49,406 nt of DNA from Erythrobacter sp. ANT-B3C2. Its GTDB lineage: Bacteria > Pseudomonadota > Alphaproteobacteria > Sphingomonadales > Sphingomonadaceae. The stretch spans positions 1,365 to 50,770 of the forward strand of contig LXQI01000037.1 in the NCBI GenBank assembly GCA_001683845.1. The letters run 5' to 3'. Under the pieces are notes generated by a model. The model was not told where the DNA came from and ran no database searches. It was given only the letters and a program-made list of their open reading frames with translations. Position 1 is the stretch's first letter. Each line of letters begins with the position of its first letter. The position numbers and the translations under genes were made by a program. Below are positions 1 to 8,677 of the stretch, one piece after another.

Positions 1-51
1 TTGCGAACAGATCAAACCCTGCTTTCTCAGAGGCTGGCGTTAGCCAAACTA

Positions 52-423
52 CTAAGGGTGGGGCGCTCCTTCGGCCTCATACGTTGTGATTTGCCGTTTG
101 GTAGCGTTCATTCGCCATGCTGCCTCGATCCTTGTCCTGAGAAGGTCTTTATCGATTTTCTCCGGTCGCATCAGCATAGCTGGATATCCGACATAGTGAT
201 CGGTCTGAAAATAGATTTCCGGCTCAGCCTCAAGAAGCAATTCTTTGATCTCCAAAGGGCAGTGCACAACCAAAGACGCTCCGTCCTTTGACCCGAAAAT
301 TGACTTCCCACGATGCCGAAGACTGGGACGTTTCATGAACGTATCTTTGCTCACGCCCGGCAACCGAAGTTCTTGGAAAACTTCGTCCATCCACTGCCAT
401 GCTTGTTTGAGAGCTTGATCCAT
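52..423 (-). CDS. MmcQ/YjbR-family protein
   Basis: The 123-residue product reads as a small MmcQ/YjbR (CyaY-fold, double-wing) protein. Family-like features are an N-terminal helix with an Asp-Glu-Val-Phe segment, a central Lys-Ser-Ile-Phe strand, and the GYPAMLMRPEKID segment followed by a basic C-terminal helix (LLRTRIEAAWRM). Members are often annotated as DNA-binding, but a biochemical role is not established for most. The frame stays open upstream to 594, but that extension overlaps the neighbouring VOC gene out of frame, so the ATG at 423 is preferred; its Shine-Dalgarno sequence is poor. It lies 65 bases downstream of the VOC gene on the same strand, so the two could be co-transcribed. 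Local GC is lower than in the rest of the window, which suggests acquired DNA. Confidence 0.8.
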   Translation of the reverse strand: MDQALKQAWQWMDEVFQELRLPGVSKDTFMKRPSLRHRGKSIFGSKDGASLVVHCPLEIKELLLEAEPEIYFQTDHYVGYPAMLMRPEKIDKDLLRTRIEAAWRMNATKRQITTYEAEGAPHP

Positions 424-488
424 ATTGAAGATGCTACGCTTATTAGGGCTATTTACCAAGTATAGCATCAAAACCCACAAACTCTGGC

Positions 489-881
489 TTAAATTCGCTG
501 TAGGAAACCCCAGACGTATCCCTCGGGGTCTTTGACCGAGAACTCTCGGACCCCGTGATTGCGGTCTCGCATGGGGGCTACTTCTGCACCGCAATCAGCC
601 ATGCTCTCTCTGTATTCAGTCACGTTATCCACCCATATCCCAATCCATTGATCGGGTTTTCGTCCGGCCTTTGCCCAGCATCCGGGGTAGTTATCCAGCC
701 AGATTTCATCGTTACCAGCGCGAATTTCAATATTAATGACGGCACCATCATCGTTGTGATACCTGCTGATCTCCTCAAATCCAAAGATACGGACAAGCCA
801 GTCTGCTGCTTGTGGGGCATCATCGTAAAGGAGATAGGGTGTAATACCGAGGAAGCGGGTGGGTGTTTTTTGCTGTTTCAT
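489..881 (-). CDS. VOC-family (glyoxalase/bleomycin resistance-like) protein
   Basis: This 130-residue protein has the length and pattern of a single vicinal-oxygen-chelate chain: a first beta-alpha-beta unit beginning TPYLLYDDAPQAADWLV and a second unit ending in VKDPEGYVWGFLQ, the usual closing strand of glyoxalase-like proteins. VOC proteins are normally dimers that bind a metal or a small ligand; members include glyoxalases, dioxygenases and antibiotic-binding proteins. The substrate cannot be told from sequence. The start at 881 gives Met-Lys-Gln-Gln, with a GGAAC stretch just upstream that could serve as a weak ribosome site. It precedes the YjbR-family gene in the low-GC left end of the window. 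Confidence 0.85.
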   Translation of the reverse strand: MKQQKTPTRFLGITPYLLYDDAPQAADWLVRIFGFEEISRYHNDDGAVINIEIRAGNDEIWLDNYPGCWAKAGRKPDQWIGIWVDNVTEYRESMADCGAEVAPMRDRNHGVREFSVKDPEGYVWGFLQRI

Positions 882-990
882 AACAGTGTTCCTTATGCTG
901 CGAGTTGCCTACGAGAAGCATATCACTGTCGTCTGCGGTCATAACAATGCTATCATAGCGCCTTCACAAAGGTCTCAAAGCGGACGTTAA

Positions 991-1322
991 CTGCTGACCG
1001 GGCCGGTCAGTCCCGACCAGCAAAAGCGTCTTACGAAACTTGCCAATTTCAACAACATTCGTGAGATTGCGCGGAAAGTGAGCTACCCGATTGAAGCACT
1101 GCGCCGAGGCGAACAAGCGGACATACATTTTGGAGTGATGGTAGATGCCCAAGGCCGTCCGCAGAATTGTGTTTTAACTGATATAACGGCTGCAAGCAAT
1201 TTGATGACCGCCCATGTGCGATTATAATGCGCGATGGAAAATTCGAACCCGCTGAAGATGCTGGTGGGCAGAAGATTGCTTCTTTCTTCGCGACATACAT
1301 TCGATACGAGATGCCTGATTAA
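991..1322 (+). pseudogene. Frameshifted remnant of a TonB C-terminal domain protein
   Basis: Reading frame 1 from 991 to 1227 gives a segment with VSYPIEALRRGEQADIHFGV and VDAQGRPQNC. This is the pattern of the TonB C-terminal domain (Tyr-Pro at the start, a Val-Asp-x-x-Gly-Arg turn, then Cys). The frame ends at a TAA at 1225. Shifting by one base near 1212-1217 continues the domain in frame 3 as IIMRDGKFEPAEDAGGQ and ends in YIRYEMPD at the TAA of 1320-1322. One missing base near the CCC at 1211-1213 explains the break. No start codon or N-terminal anchor is visible, because a stop lies at 988-990, so the copy is also truncated. It is either a decayed energy-transducer-like gene or a truncated one carrying a sequencing error. 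Confidence 0.65.
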
Positions 1323-1388
1323 ACCAACTGTCAGCAATTGGGTCGCTAGCAGCCAAACCGGTCTAATCTGGCTCCCCTCGGCTCTTCC

Positions 1389-2309
1389 TCACCGCACCCA
1401 ATCCAGCCCGATCTCCTCGAAGATCTCGCGGCTGTCGGACCACTTCTCGTCCACCTTCACGTGCAGAAACAGGTGCACCGGCACGCCGAGGATGGTGGCC
1501 AATTCAGCCCGTGCCGCCTCGCCGATGGCTTTGATCCGTGCGCCGCGCTTGCCCAGCACGATCGGCTTCTGGCTGTCGCGCGCGATCACGATCTGCTGGT
1601 GGATCTCCACGCTGCCATCCTTGCGCGTCTGGTAGCTCTCCGGCCGCACGGCGCTGTCATACGGCAGCTCCTCGTGCAACTGGCGGTAGAGCTGCTCGCG
1701 CGTCACCTCGGCGGCGAGCAGGCGCTCGCTGGCATCGCTCACCTGCTCCTCGGGATAGTGCCATGGCCCCTCGGGCATCATCGCGGCCAGCTGCGCCTTC
1801 AGCCCGGGCACGCCATCGCCGGTAAGCGCGGAGATGAAGAACACCTCGGAAAAGCCCACCTTGCCGGCCAGCTCCTGCGCCAGTTCCAGCAGCGGCTCCT
1901 TTTTGGAAACATCCACCTTGTTGAGGACCAGCAGCTTCTTCTCTGGGCGCTCGGCGAGCGATTCCAGCAGCGGCTCCAATTCGTGCCGGCGCTGCTTGAG
2001 CGGATCGACCATCAGCACCACCGCATCGGCCGAAACCGTGCCCTCCCAGGCGGCGTGCACCATCGCCCGGTCCAGCCGGCGGCGCGGGGCGAAGATGCCG
2101 GGCGTATCGATCAGGATGATCTGCGTCGCGGCCCCGTCCTGCGCCTGGGTCAGCGCGATCCCAAGCAGGCGGGCGCGGGTGGTCTGCGCCTTGGCGCTGG
2201 TGATCGCCACCTTCTGGCCGACCAGCTGGTTCACCAGCGTCGATTTTCCGGCATTCGGCGCGCCGATCACGGCAACGAGGCCGCAGCGCTGGGGGGTCTG
2301 TTCGGTCAT
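1389..2309 (-). CDS. era: GTPase Era, 16S rRNA-binding ribosome assembly factor
   Basis: Era is an essential GTPase that binds the 3' end of 16S rRNA during 30S maturation. The 306-residue product has the P-loop GAPNAGKS at residues 16-23, the switch II motif DTPG at 68-71 and NKVD at 130-133. A C-terminal KH domain is marked by LGKRGARIKAIGEAARAEL. The length agrees with E. coli Era (301). The frame is open to 2390, but conservation begins at the ATG at 2309 (Met-Thr-Glu-Gln), which I chose; an upstream ATG at 2366 cannot be excluded. It follows rnc on the same strand in the classic lepB-rnc-era order, so processing of rRNA precursor and 30S assembly are coupled. Confidence 0.96.
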   Translation of the reverse strand: MTEQTPQRCGLVAVIGAPNAGKSTLVNQLVGQKVAITSAKAQTTRARLLGIALTQAQDGAATQIILIDTPGIFAPRRRLDRAMVHAAWEGTVSADAVVLMVDPLKQRRHELEPLLESLAERPEKKLLVLNKVDVSKKEPLLELAQELAGKVGFSEVFFISALTGDGVPGLKAQLAAMMPEGPWHYPEEQVSDASERLLAAEVTREQLYRQLHEELPYDSAVRPESYQTRKDGSVEIHQQIVIARDSQKPIVLGKRGARIKAIGEAARAELATILGVPVHLFLHVKVDEKWSDSREIFEEIGLDWVR

Positions 2310-2407
2310 ACGGTGGTCCAGATGCAGGTGCTGTTTGCGGGCGGTCTGCGGCTCGATAGCAGCCATCGCGCGCGCAGTCGCCCGCGGCATTCAGGCCGGT
2401 GCGGCAC

Positions 2408-3106
2408 TCACCCGAAGCGCTCCATGAACAGCCGCGCGGCCGCGGTCTCCGCATCCTGCTTGCTCCCGGCGGTGGCCTCCACCTCGCCCACGTTGTGCAC
2501 GCTCACCCGCACGGTGAAGCTGGCCGCATGGTCGGGCCCGGAGCGATCCACCAGCGCATATTCGGGCGGTTTGCGGCGGCAGCCCGCAGCCCATTCCTGA
2601 AGCGCGCTCTTGGGGTGCTTGGCGCGGCCGGCATGCCCTTCCACCGCCTGCTGCCAGAGCCGGTGGACGATCCCTCGCGCCTGCTCAAAACCGCCCTCGA
2701 GGAAGCTTGCGCCCAGCATCGCCTCCATGATGTCGCCCAGCACATTGTCGCTGTCTTCCGCCCCTGCGTCGCGCGCCTGCCGGCCCAGCCGCACATGCTC
2801 GGACGCGCCGATCTCGCGGGCGATGGCGGCGCACATTTGCCGGCTGACCAGTGCGTTCAGCCGCTGCGCCAGCTCGCCCTCGTTGCCTTCCTTGAGGCCG
2901 TAGAGCCAATCGGCGATGGAGAGGCCGAGCACCCGGTCGCCGAGGAACTCCAGCCGCTCGTAATTGCGCGCATTGCCAGTGCTGCCGTGAGTCAGCGCCT
3001 CGATCCACAGTGCCTCGTCGCGGATCGCGAAGCCCAGCCGTTCCAGCCAGGCGCCAGTCGCCCCCAATCTGCTCGCTCCCGGCCCGCTCGCTTCCGGCGT
3101 GCTCAA
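2408..3106 (-). CDS. rnc: Ribonuclease III
   Basis: RNase III cleaves double-stranded RNA, including the rRNA precursor. The 232-residue protein has the signature ERLEFLGDRVL at residues 50-60, giving metal ligands Glu53 and Asp57. The second acidic pair sits in the LGDIMEAMLGA segment, and a C-terminal double-stranded-RNA-binding domain ends in AETAAARLFMERFG. The open frame runs far upstream inside lepB. The best start is a TTG at 3106, whose TTGA overlaps the lepB stop codon, giving a start beginning Ser-Thr-Pro-Glu. There is no ATG between this point and the catalytic signature. The TTG start and stop-start overlap suggest translational coupling to lepB. Confidence 0.95.
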   Translation of the reverse strand: MSTPEASGPGASRLGATGAWLERLGFAIRDEALWIEALTHGSTGNARNYERLEFLGDRVLGLSIADWLYGLKEGNEGELAQRLNALVSRQMCAAIAREIGASEHVRLGRQARDAGAEDSDNVLGDIMEAMLGASFLEGGFEQARGIVHRLWQQAVEGHAGRAKHPKSALQEWAAGCRRKPPEYALVDRSGPDHAASFTVRVSVHNVGEVEATAGSKQDAETAAARLFMERFG

Positions 3107-3957
3107 ATGGCGGTGCCCAGCCGCTGCCAGCGCGCGGCGGAGAACCAGGTCCAGGGCTTCACCCACTCGGCGGTGCCATCGGTCGAGAAGAACAGGAAGC
3201 TGGCGCGGCCGACCACATTCTCCACCGGCACCAGCGCCACGCCGCCGCCGGGCTCCGCCGGGAAGCGGCTGTCCTGCGAATTGTCGCGATTGTCGCCCAT
3301 CATGAACAGGCGGCCCGCCGGCACCAGCACGGGCGGGGTGTTGTCCGGGTCGATGGCGTAGCCGTTGTTCCCACCGGCCGGGCCGAAATCGAGCACCGCG
3401 TAGCTTCGGCCACCCGGCAGCGTCTCGCGATATTGCGGGTAGCGGCAAGTGAGCGTGCCATCGCCCGCGCGCTCCGCGAAGCGCTGCGCCGCGCAGCGCC
3501 CCTGCGGGCGCACACGCACCAGCAGGTCGCCGATCCGGTCCTTGCCCACCGGCTCGCCATTGAGGTGCAGCACCCCGGCAATCATCTGCACCTGATCGCC
3601 CGGCAGGCCGATCACCCGCTTGATATAATCGGTCCGGTCCAGCGGATGCTTGAACACCACCACGTCGCCGCGCTCGGGCATGCCGTCCGGCACGCGCCCG
3701 TCGAACAGGTCCACATCAAGCGGCAGCGAGGCGCGCGAATAGCCGTAGGGCCATTTGGCGGCGAACAGGAAATCACCCTCCAGCAGCCGCGGCATCATCG
3801 ATTCGCTGGGGATCGAAAAGCTGGTGAACACCAGCGTGCGGAACAGCAGCACCACCACCACCAGCTTGATCAGGAACCAAAGAAAGCTGCCCTCCTCCTT
3901 CTTTTCGGCCGGCTGGGTGGCGGGCGCGCCGGGCGCGGCGGGGGCGGTCTGGCTCAT
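3103..3957 (-). CDS. lepB: Signal peptidase I
   Basis: This inner-membrane serine protease removes signal peptides from exported proteins. The 284-residue product has an Ala/Pro-rich cytoplasmic start and one transmembrane helix at about residues 25-45. The catalytic serine, Ser53, lies in SIPSESMMP, and the general-base lysine, Lys113, in DYIKRVIGLPGD. Box E is GRLFMMGDNRDNSQDSR near the C-terminus. The family norm SGSM is SESM here, a tolerated change. It heads the lepB-rnc-era group. The 144 bases to the divergent pgi gene must hold the promoters of both. The acpS and pdxJ genes that often precede lepB in alphaproteobacteria are absent here. Confidence 0.96.
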   Translation of the reverse strand: MSQTAPAAPGAPATQPAEKKEEGSFLWFLIKLVVVVLLFRTLVFTSFSIPSESMMPRLLEGDFLFAAKWPYGYSRASLPLDVDLFDGRVPDGMPERGDVVVFKHPLDRTDYIKRVIGLPGDQVQMIAGVLHLNGEPVGKDRIGDLLVRVRPQGRCAAQRFAERAGDGTLTCRYPQYRETLPGGRSYAVLDFGPAGGNNGYAIDPDNTPPVLVPAGRLFMMGDNRDNSQDSRFPAEPGGGVALVPVENVVGRASFLFFSTDGTAEWVKPWTWFSAARWQRLGTAI

Positions 3958-4101
3958 CGGCCAGCCTTGTGTTGGGGCAGCGCCGCTCCGTCAAGGTTCG
4001 AGGGAAGGCGCCGCTGTCCGCATTCGGGGCAGTTTCCCGTTCCCATAAGCCGCCGGAGGCCCTAGCGCGCTGGTCCAGCGAACAGGAAGGATCAAGATCC
4101 G

Positions 4102-5640
4102 ATGAGCGACGCGCGCGAGCAGGCCTGGCACCGGCTGAGCCTCCATCCCAAGCACACCTTGGCCCAGCTGTTCAAGACCCATCCCGGCCGGCTGGAGGCG
4201 ATGACCGCCCGGCTGGAACTGGACTCCGCAGACGCCGAAAGCGAAGCGGGCGGCATCCTGTTCGACTGGTCCAAGACCCACCTCACGCCCGAGCTGATTG
4301 CCGATTTCGAGGCGCTGGCGAAGGCCGCCGAGTTCGACGAGATGCGCGGGCGCCTGTTCGCGGGCGAAATCGTCAACCCCACCGAAGGCCGCGCCGCCGA
4401 ACATTCCGCCCTGCGCGGCGTGGGCCGCGATGCCAGCGTGGAGGAGGCCGATGCCCTGCGCGAGCGGATGCGCCTGATGGTCGAGGCGATCCATTCCGGC
4501 GAATTGGGCGAGGTGCGCCACCTGATCCACATTGGCATCGGCGGCAGCGCGCTCGGCCCGGCGGTGGTAGTGGACGCTCTCGCCCGCGATCTCGCATTGG
4601 TGGACGTGCACGTTGTCTCCAACGTCGACGGCGTGGCGCTAGAGGCCGCCTTCGCCAAATGCGACCCCGCGCACACCTGGATCGCGGTCGCCTCCAAGAC
4701 CTTCACCACCATCGAGACGATGACCAACGCCGCCAGCGCGCTCCGCTGGCTGGAGCAGAACGGCGTTGCCGACCCCACCGGCCGCGTGATCGCGCTCACC
4801 GCCGCCCCCTCGAAGGCGGTGGAATGGGGCGTGGACGAAACGCGCATCCTGCCCTTTGCTGAGAGCGTGGGCGGGCGCTATTCGCTGTGGTCGAGCATCG
4901 GCTTCCCCATCGCGGTGGCGACCGGATGGGAGGATTTCGCCGCCCTGCTCGCCGGCGCCGCAGCGGTGGATGCACACTTTCGCGACACGGCCGGCCGAGC
5001 CAACCTCCCGCTGCTCGCCGCCTTCGCGGACCTCTATTATGCGCGCATCCGCGGCGCCCAGACCCGCGCCTGCTTCGCCTATGACGAGCGGCTGCGCCTG
5101 CTGCCCTCTTACCTCCAGCAGCTGGAGATGGAATCGAACGGCAAGAGCGTCACCGCCGAGGGCGAGCCCGTCTCGGGCCCCACCGCGCCGGTCACCTGGG
5201 GCGGGGTCGGCACCGATGCCCAGCACGCCGTGTTCCAGCTGCTCCATCAGGGCACACACCTGATCCCCGTCGATTTCATCGCCAGCATCGCTCCGGGAGA
5301 TGATCTCGATCAAGCGCATCACCGCATCCTGCTGATGAACTGCTTCGCGCAAGGCGCCGCGCTGATGGCCGGCAAGCCGAGCGACGATCCGGCGCGCGCC
5401 TATGCCGGCAACCGCCCGAGCACCACCATTCTGGTGGACGATCTGGATGCGGCGACGCTCGGCGCGCTGATCGCCTTCCACGAACACCGCACCTTCGCCA
5501 ATGCCGTGTTGATGGGGATCAACCCGTTCGACCAGTTCGGGGTGGAACTGGGCAAGGAAATCGCCAACAAGATCGAGCAGGGTGGCGCCACCTTCGACCC
5601 CAGCACCGAGGCGCTGCTGAAGCTCGCCGGGCTGGAATAG
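4102..5640 (+). CDS. pgi: Glucose-6-phosphate isomerase
   Basis: This enzyme interconverts glucose 6-phosphate and fructose 6-phosphate in the cytoplasm. The 512-residue protein carries the sugar-phosphate binding segment HIGIGGSALGP, the first signature region around GGRYSLWSSIGFPIA, the LPSYLQQLEMESNGKSV stretch with its active-site glutamate, and the closing region INPFDQFGVELGKEIA. It is somewhat shorter than the E. coli enzyme (549), as is common in sphingomonads. The ATG at 4102 is preceded by GGAAGGATCAAGATCC, an adequate ribosome site. It stands alone on the plus strand, divergent from lepB. In a group that mainly uses the Entner-Doudoroff route, it would supply fructose 6-phosphate for cell-wall and polysaccharide precursors. 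Confidence 0.97.
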   Translation: MSDAREQAWHRLSLHPKHTLAQLFKTHPGRLEAMTARLELDSADAESEAGGILFDWSKTHLTPELIADFEALAKAAEFDEMRGRLFAGEIVNPTEGRAAEHSALRGVGRDASVEEADALRERMRLMVEAIHSGELGEVRHLIHIGIGGSALGPAVVVDALARDLALVDVHVVSNVDGVALEAAFAKCDPAHTWIAVASKTFTTIETMTNAASALRWLEQNGVADPTGRVIALTAAPSKAVEWGVDETRILPFAESVGGRYSLWSSIGFPIAVATGWEDFAALLAGAAAVDAHFRDTAGRANLPLLAAFADLYYARIRGAQTRACFAYDERLRLLPSYLQQLEMESNGKSVTAEGEPVSGPTAPVTWGGVGTDAQHAVFQLLHQGTHLIPVDFIASIAPGDDLDQAHHRILLMNCFAQGAALMAGKPSDDPARAYAGNRPSTTILVDDLDAATLGALIAFHEHRTFANAVLMGINPFDQFGVELGKEIANKIEQGGATFDPSTEALLKLAGLE

Positions 5641-5785
5641 AAGGATCAGGCCACCGCCCCCTTCATTGTGGCGGCCTTGTTCGCAGGCGAGTTTAACCGC
5701 ACTCTCGTGGTGCTACTATGATTGTCGACGGAGCCTCAGTGCTTTAGGGGGCCCGGCGTTCTTCCTGGTCCGGACTGCATTTAAG

Positions 5786-6914
5786 ATGGCGCCCCGTTCT
5801 ATCGAGCCGATCAGGACGTTTCATTGGATAGACGCCCTGCGCGGGGCGGCCGCGATTGTAATCGTGGTGTTCCATTACCATCATTTCTATCTGGCGGATG
5901 CGGGCGGTCGAGCGCTCATTCCGCCCACTGAAACATTCCCGTACAGCAGCTTTCTGAAGCCGCTCTTTGAACCGATAGCTTCCAGGGCTGTCGAGCTGTT
6001 CTGGCTGATTTCTGGTTTTGTGTTCGCCCATGTCTACCTGCGGCGGCGCACGAGTGCTTGGGAGTTCAGCTTTGCGCGCTTGGCCCGGCTCTATCCGCTG
6101 CATCTGGTCACGCTGCTTTATGTCGCCGGCATCCAGGCGATCAGCATGGCCTCGCAAGGTCATTGGCAGATCTACGACAATAACGATGCCAGGCATTTTG
6201 TGCTTCAACTCTTCATGGCTTCGAACTGGATCAGCTGGTCCGAGGGCTTGAGCTTCAATGGCCCGATCTGGTCGGTGTCTCTGGAAATAGTCGTATACGG
6301 CCTCTTTTTTCTTTCGATCGGCATTATGAAGAAGGCGCCCGTGCTGGTGCCGATTCTGCTTTGCTCCGCATCCTGGGCGTGGGTGCTGCTCGAGCCGGTC
6401 AGATTGCCACTCGTCCAGATCGGTGTGCTGGAATGCTCCGGCTTTTTCTTCCTCGGCTGCCTGCTGCGCGGCCTTCGGCCAGATCTTGCGTGGGCGCGGG
6501 CAGGTGGCCTCGCGCTGTCTGGGGGCTGCGCCGCCTTGCTCGGCCTTGTGACAGGGTGGGAGTTGATGGTGGTGTCCGGCATCGCCGCCGGCGTGGTGTC
6601 GCTTGCCGCGGGGTTGGACCGGTTGCTCCGGCAGCGGGCGCGCGGCTGGGCCCTCTGGGCGATATCAGCTACAGCCTCTATCTGGTTCACGTCCCGCTCC
6701 AGATGACGATTTTGCTGGTCGCGGATATCTTTTTTGGCGCACCAGGGCCTTTGCCGATAGCCACCTCACCTTGCCGCTCTACGTGGCCGCCTGCGTGGCA
6801 ATCGCGAGCCTCGCGCACCGCTGGGTGGAACGTCCTCTCGGCCTGGCGATCCGCGGGCTGACCCATCGTCCCCGCCCGCCGCTGGCCGCCACGCTGGGTC
6901 CCAAGGCGCCTTGA
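5786..6914 (+). pseudogene. Acyltransferase-3 family membrane protein broken by two frameshifts
   Basis: The first 307 codons encode a typical acyltransferase 3 (OafA/ExoZ-like) protein: FHWIDALRGAAAIVIVVFHY at the start (catalytic-type His), then many hydrophobic helices and WSVSLEIVVYGLFF. The frame ends at 6706 with an unrelated tail. Near 6645-6655 a one-base shift restores GDISYSLYLVHVPLQMTILL, a family-typical C-terminal helix. Near 6740-6750 a second one-base shift restores VAACVAIASLAHRWVERPLG, the usual end, stopping at 6914. Both shifts equal the loss of one base close to GGG/CCC runs. Such enzymes O-acylate surface sugars. If the breaks are real, the C-terminal helices are lost and the gene is probably dead; if they are consensus errors, the product is about 375 residues and intact. 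GC is below that of its neighbours at the 5' end. Confidence 0.75.
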
Positions 6915-7103
6915 CATTCCGCAGCGCACCATCCACATGGCGCCGCATCGAAGTGCAATGCAGCGTGAGTGGCGGTCACCCGCCCCGGCCGCGCTTCGGT
7001 CCTATTCCAAAAGCTTCCCTTCACGCGGGCGGTTTAAAACCACCGCGAACGCGCGCCCACCTATGGCTGCGCGCAGTCGCACCATGCGAGTGTACCTATT
7101 ACC

Positions 7104-8501
7104 ATGACAAGTTTCCAACAGCTCGGGCTCTCCCAGCCCGTTCTCCAGGCGCTCAGCCTCAAGGGCTATGAGACGCCGACCCCGATCCAGACGCAGGCCA
7201 TCCCCCATGTGCTGAAGGGCCGAGACCTGCTCGGCATCGCGCAGACCGGCACCGGCAAGACGGCGGCCTTCGTGCTGCCCTCGATCGACCGGCTGGTCGC
7301 CGCCGACAAGCGGCCCAAGCCGCGCTGCTGCCGCATGCTGGTGCTGGCCCCCACGCGCGAACTGGCCGGCCAGATCGCCGATAGCGCCAGGGCCTATGCC
7401 CATTTCGCCAACCTCAAGGTGGTCACCGTGTTCGGCGGCACCTCGGTAGGCCGCAACAAGCAGGAGGTGGCGCGAGGCGTCGATATCCTCATCGCCACGC
7501 CGGGCCGGCTGGTGGACCTCACCGAACAGCGCGCGCTCGATCTCTCGCAGGTCGAGATCCTGGTGCTGGACGAGGCCGATCAGATGCTGGACCTGGGCTT
7601 CATCCATGCGCTGAAGCAGATCGTGCGGATGCTGCCCAGGGAGCGGCAGACGCTGTTCTTCTCGGCCACCATGCCCAACGCGATCAAGCAGCTCGCCAGC
7701 CAGTACCTGACCGATCCCGAGCAGGTCTCGGTCAGCCCCGCGGCCACCACCGTCGACCGGGTCGAACAGCGCATCTGCATGGTCAACCAGGCCGAAAAGC
7801 AGGCGCTGCTCACGCTGGTGCTGCGCGATGGCTTCACCACCGGCGAGATGAACGGCAGGATGGACCGCGTGCTCGTCTTCACCCGCACCAAACACGGGGC
7901 CGACCGCGTCGTGCGCAAGCTGGCGCAGAGCAATATCCGCTCGGCCGCGATCCACGGCAACAAGAGCCAGCCGCAGCGCGAGCGCGCGCTGGGCGAGTTC
8001 CGCGATGGCAGCGTGCGCGTGCTGGTGGCGACCGACATCGCCGCGCGCGGGATCGACATTCCGGGCGTCAGCCATGTGCTCAATTTCGAACTGCCCAACG
8101 TGCCCGAGCAATATGTCCACCGCATCGGCCGCACCGCGCGCGCCGGGGCTGACGGCATCGCGCTCTCCTTCTGCGCGCCGGACGAGCGGGAATATCTGCG
8201 CGACATCCAGAAGCTGACCAAGATTACGCTGGAGCCGATGGGCCTGCCCGCGCAGTTCCGCGCCGAGGTCGAGCGGCTCGCCGCGCTTCCGCCCACTTCG
8301 CCCAAGGATGCCGATCGTCCCGAACGGCGCCAGCAGCAGCAGCCCCCGCGTCGTGCACCCCGTACGGCCGAGGCCCGTCCGGCCCATTCCGGCGGCAGCT
8401 ACGGCGGTGGCGGCCAGCGCCGGCGTGGCGGCGGCGGCGGTGGTGGTAGCGGTGGTGGCGGCGGCCGCAGCCGCTCCGCCGGTGGCGGCGCACGCGGCTG
8501 A
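7104..8501 (+). CDS. rhlE: DEAD-box RNA helicase, RhlE-like
   Basis: ATP-dependent RNA helicase of the DEAD-box family, acting in RNA turnover or ribosome assembly. The 465-residue chain shows the Q motif around residues 22-31 (YETPTPIQTQ), Walker A AQTGTGKT at 46-53, PTRELAGQI, TPGRL, VLDEADQMLDLGF, SAT, and in the second RecA lobe ATDIAARGIDIPGVSHV and HRIGRTARAG. After about residue 395 comes a basic, Pro/Gln- and then Gly/Arg-rich low-complexity tail, common in RhlE proteins and likely to bind RNA. The exact paralog cannot be fixed. The start at 7104 gives the conserved Met-Thr-Ser-Phe. A hairpin terminator follows at 8558-8590. Confidence 0.93.
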   Translation: MTSFQQLGLSQPVLQALSLKGYETPTPIQTQAIPHVLKGRDLLGIAQTGTGKTAAFVLPSIDRLVAADKRPKPRCCRMLVLAPTRELAGQIADSARAYAHFANLKVVTVFGGTSVGRNKQEVARGVDILIATPGRLVDLTEQRALDLSQVEILVLDEADQMLDLGFIHALKQIVRMLPRERQTLFFSATMPNAIKQLASQYLTDPEQVSVSPAATTVDRVEQRICMVNQAEKQALLTLVLRDGFTTGEMNGRMDRVLVFTRTKHGADRVVRKLAQSNIRSAAIHGNKSQPQRERALGEFRDGSVRVLVATDIAARGIDIPGVSHVLNFELPNVPEQYVHRIGRTARAGADGIALSFCAPDEREYLRDIQKLTKITLEPMGLPAQFRAEVERLAALPPTSPKDADRPERRQQQQPPRRAPRTAEARPAHSGGSYGGGGQRRRGGGGGGGSGGGGGRSRSAGGGARG

Positions 8502-8557
8502 GGCCAGCCACCCCGGTGCGTCTTGGCGCCGGCTTCTGCCAGCACCTGACAGTAAAG

Positions 8558-8590
8558 CGCCGGCCGTGGTTCTCCCATGGCCGGCGTTTT
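8558..8590 (+). terminator. Rho-independent terminator after the DEAD-box gene
   Basis: An 8-bp perfect GC stem (CGCCGGCC at 8558-8565 with GGCCGGCG at 8579-8586) encloses a 13-base loop and is followed by TTTT at 8587-8590. It separates the helicase gene from gor. Confidence 0.75.
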
Positions 8591-8677
8591 GCATCATGCC
8601 GCCCGCTGTTCGGCCCCGCGGTTGGCAAGCGCCGGCCCGCCCGCCATATGCGCCCCTCAGCCAGAAAGGGCCGCACC

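Noticed and set aside
5641-5785. Terminator hairpin after pgi
   Set aside because: Only a 5-bp GCCAC/GTGGC pairing without a T run was found.
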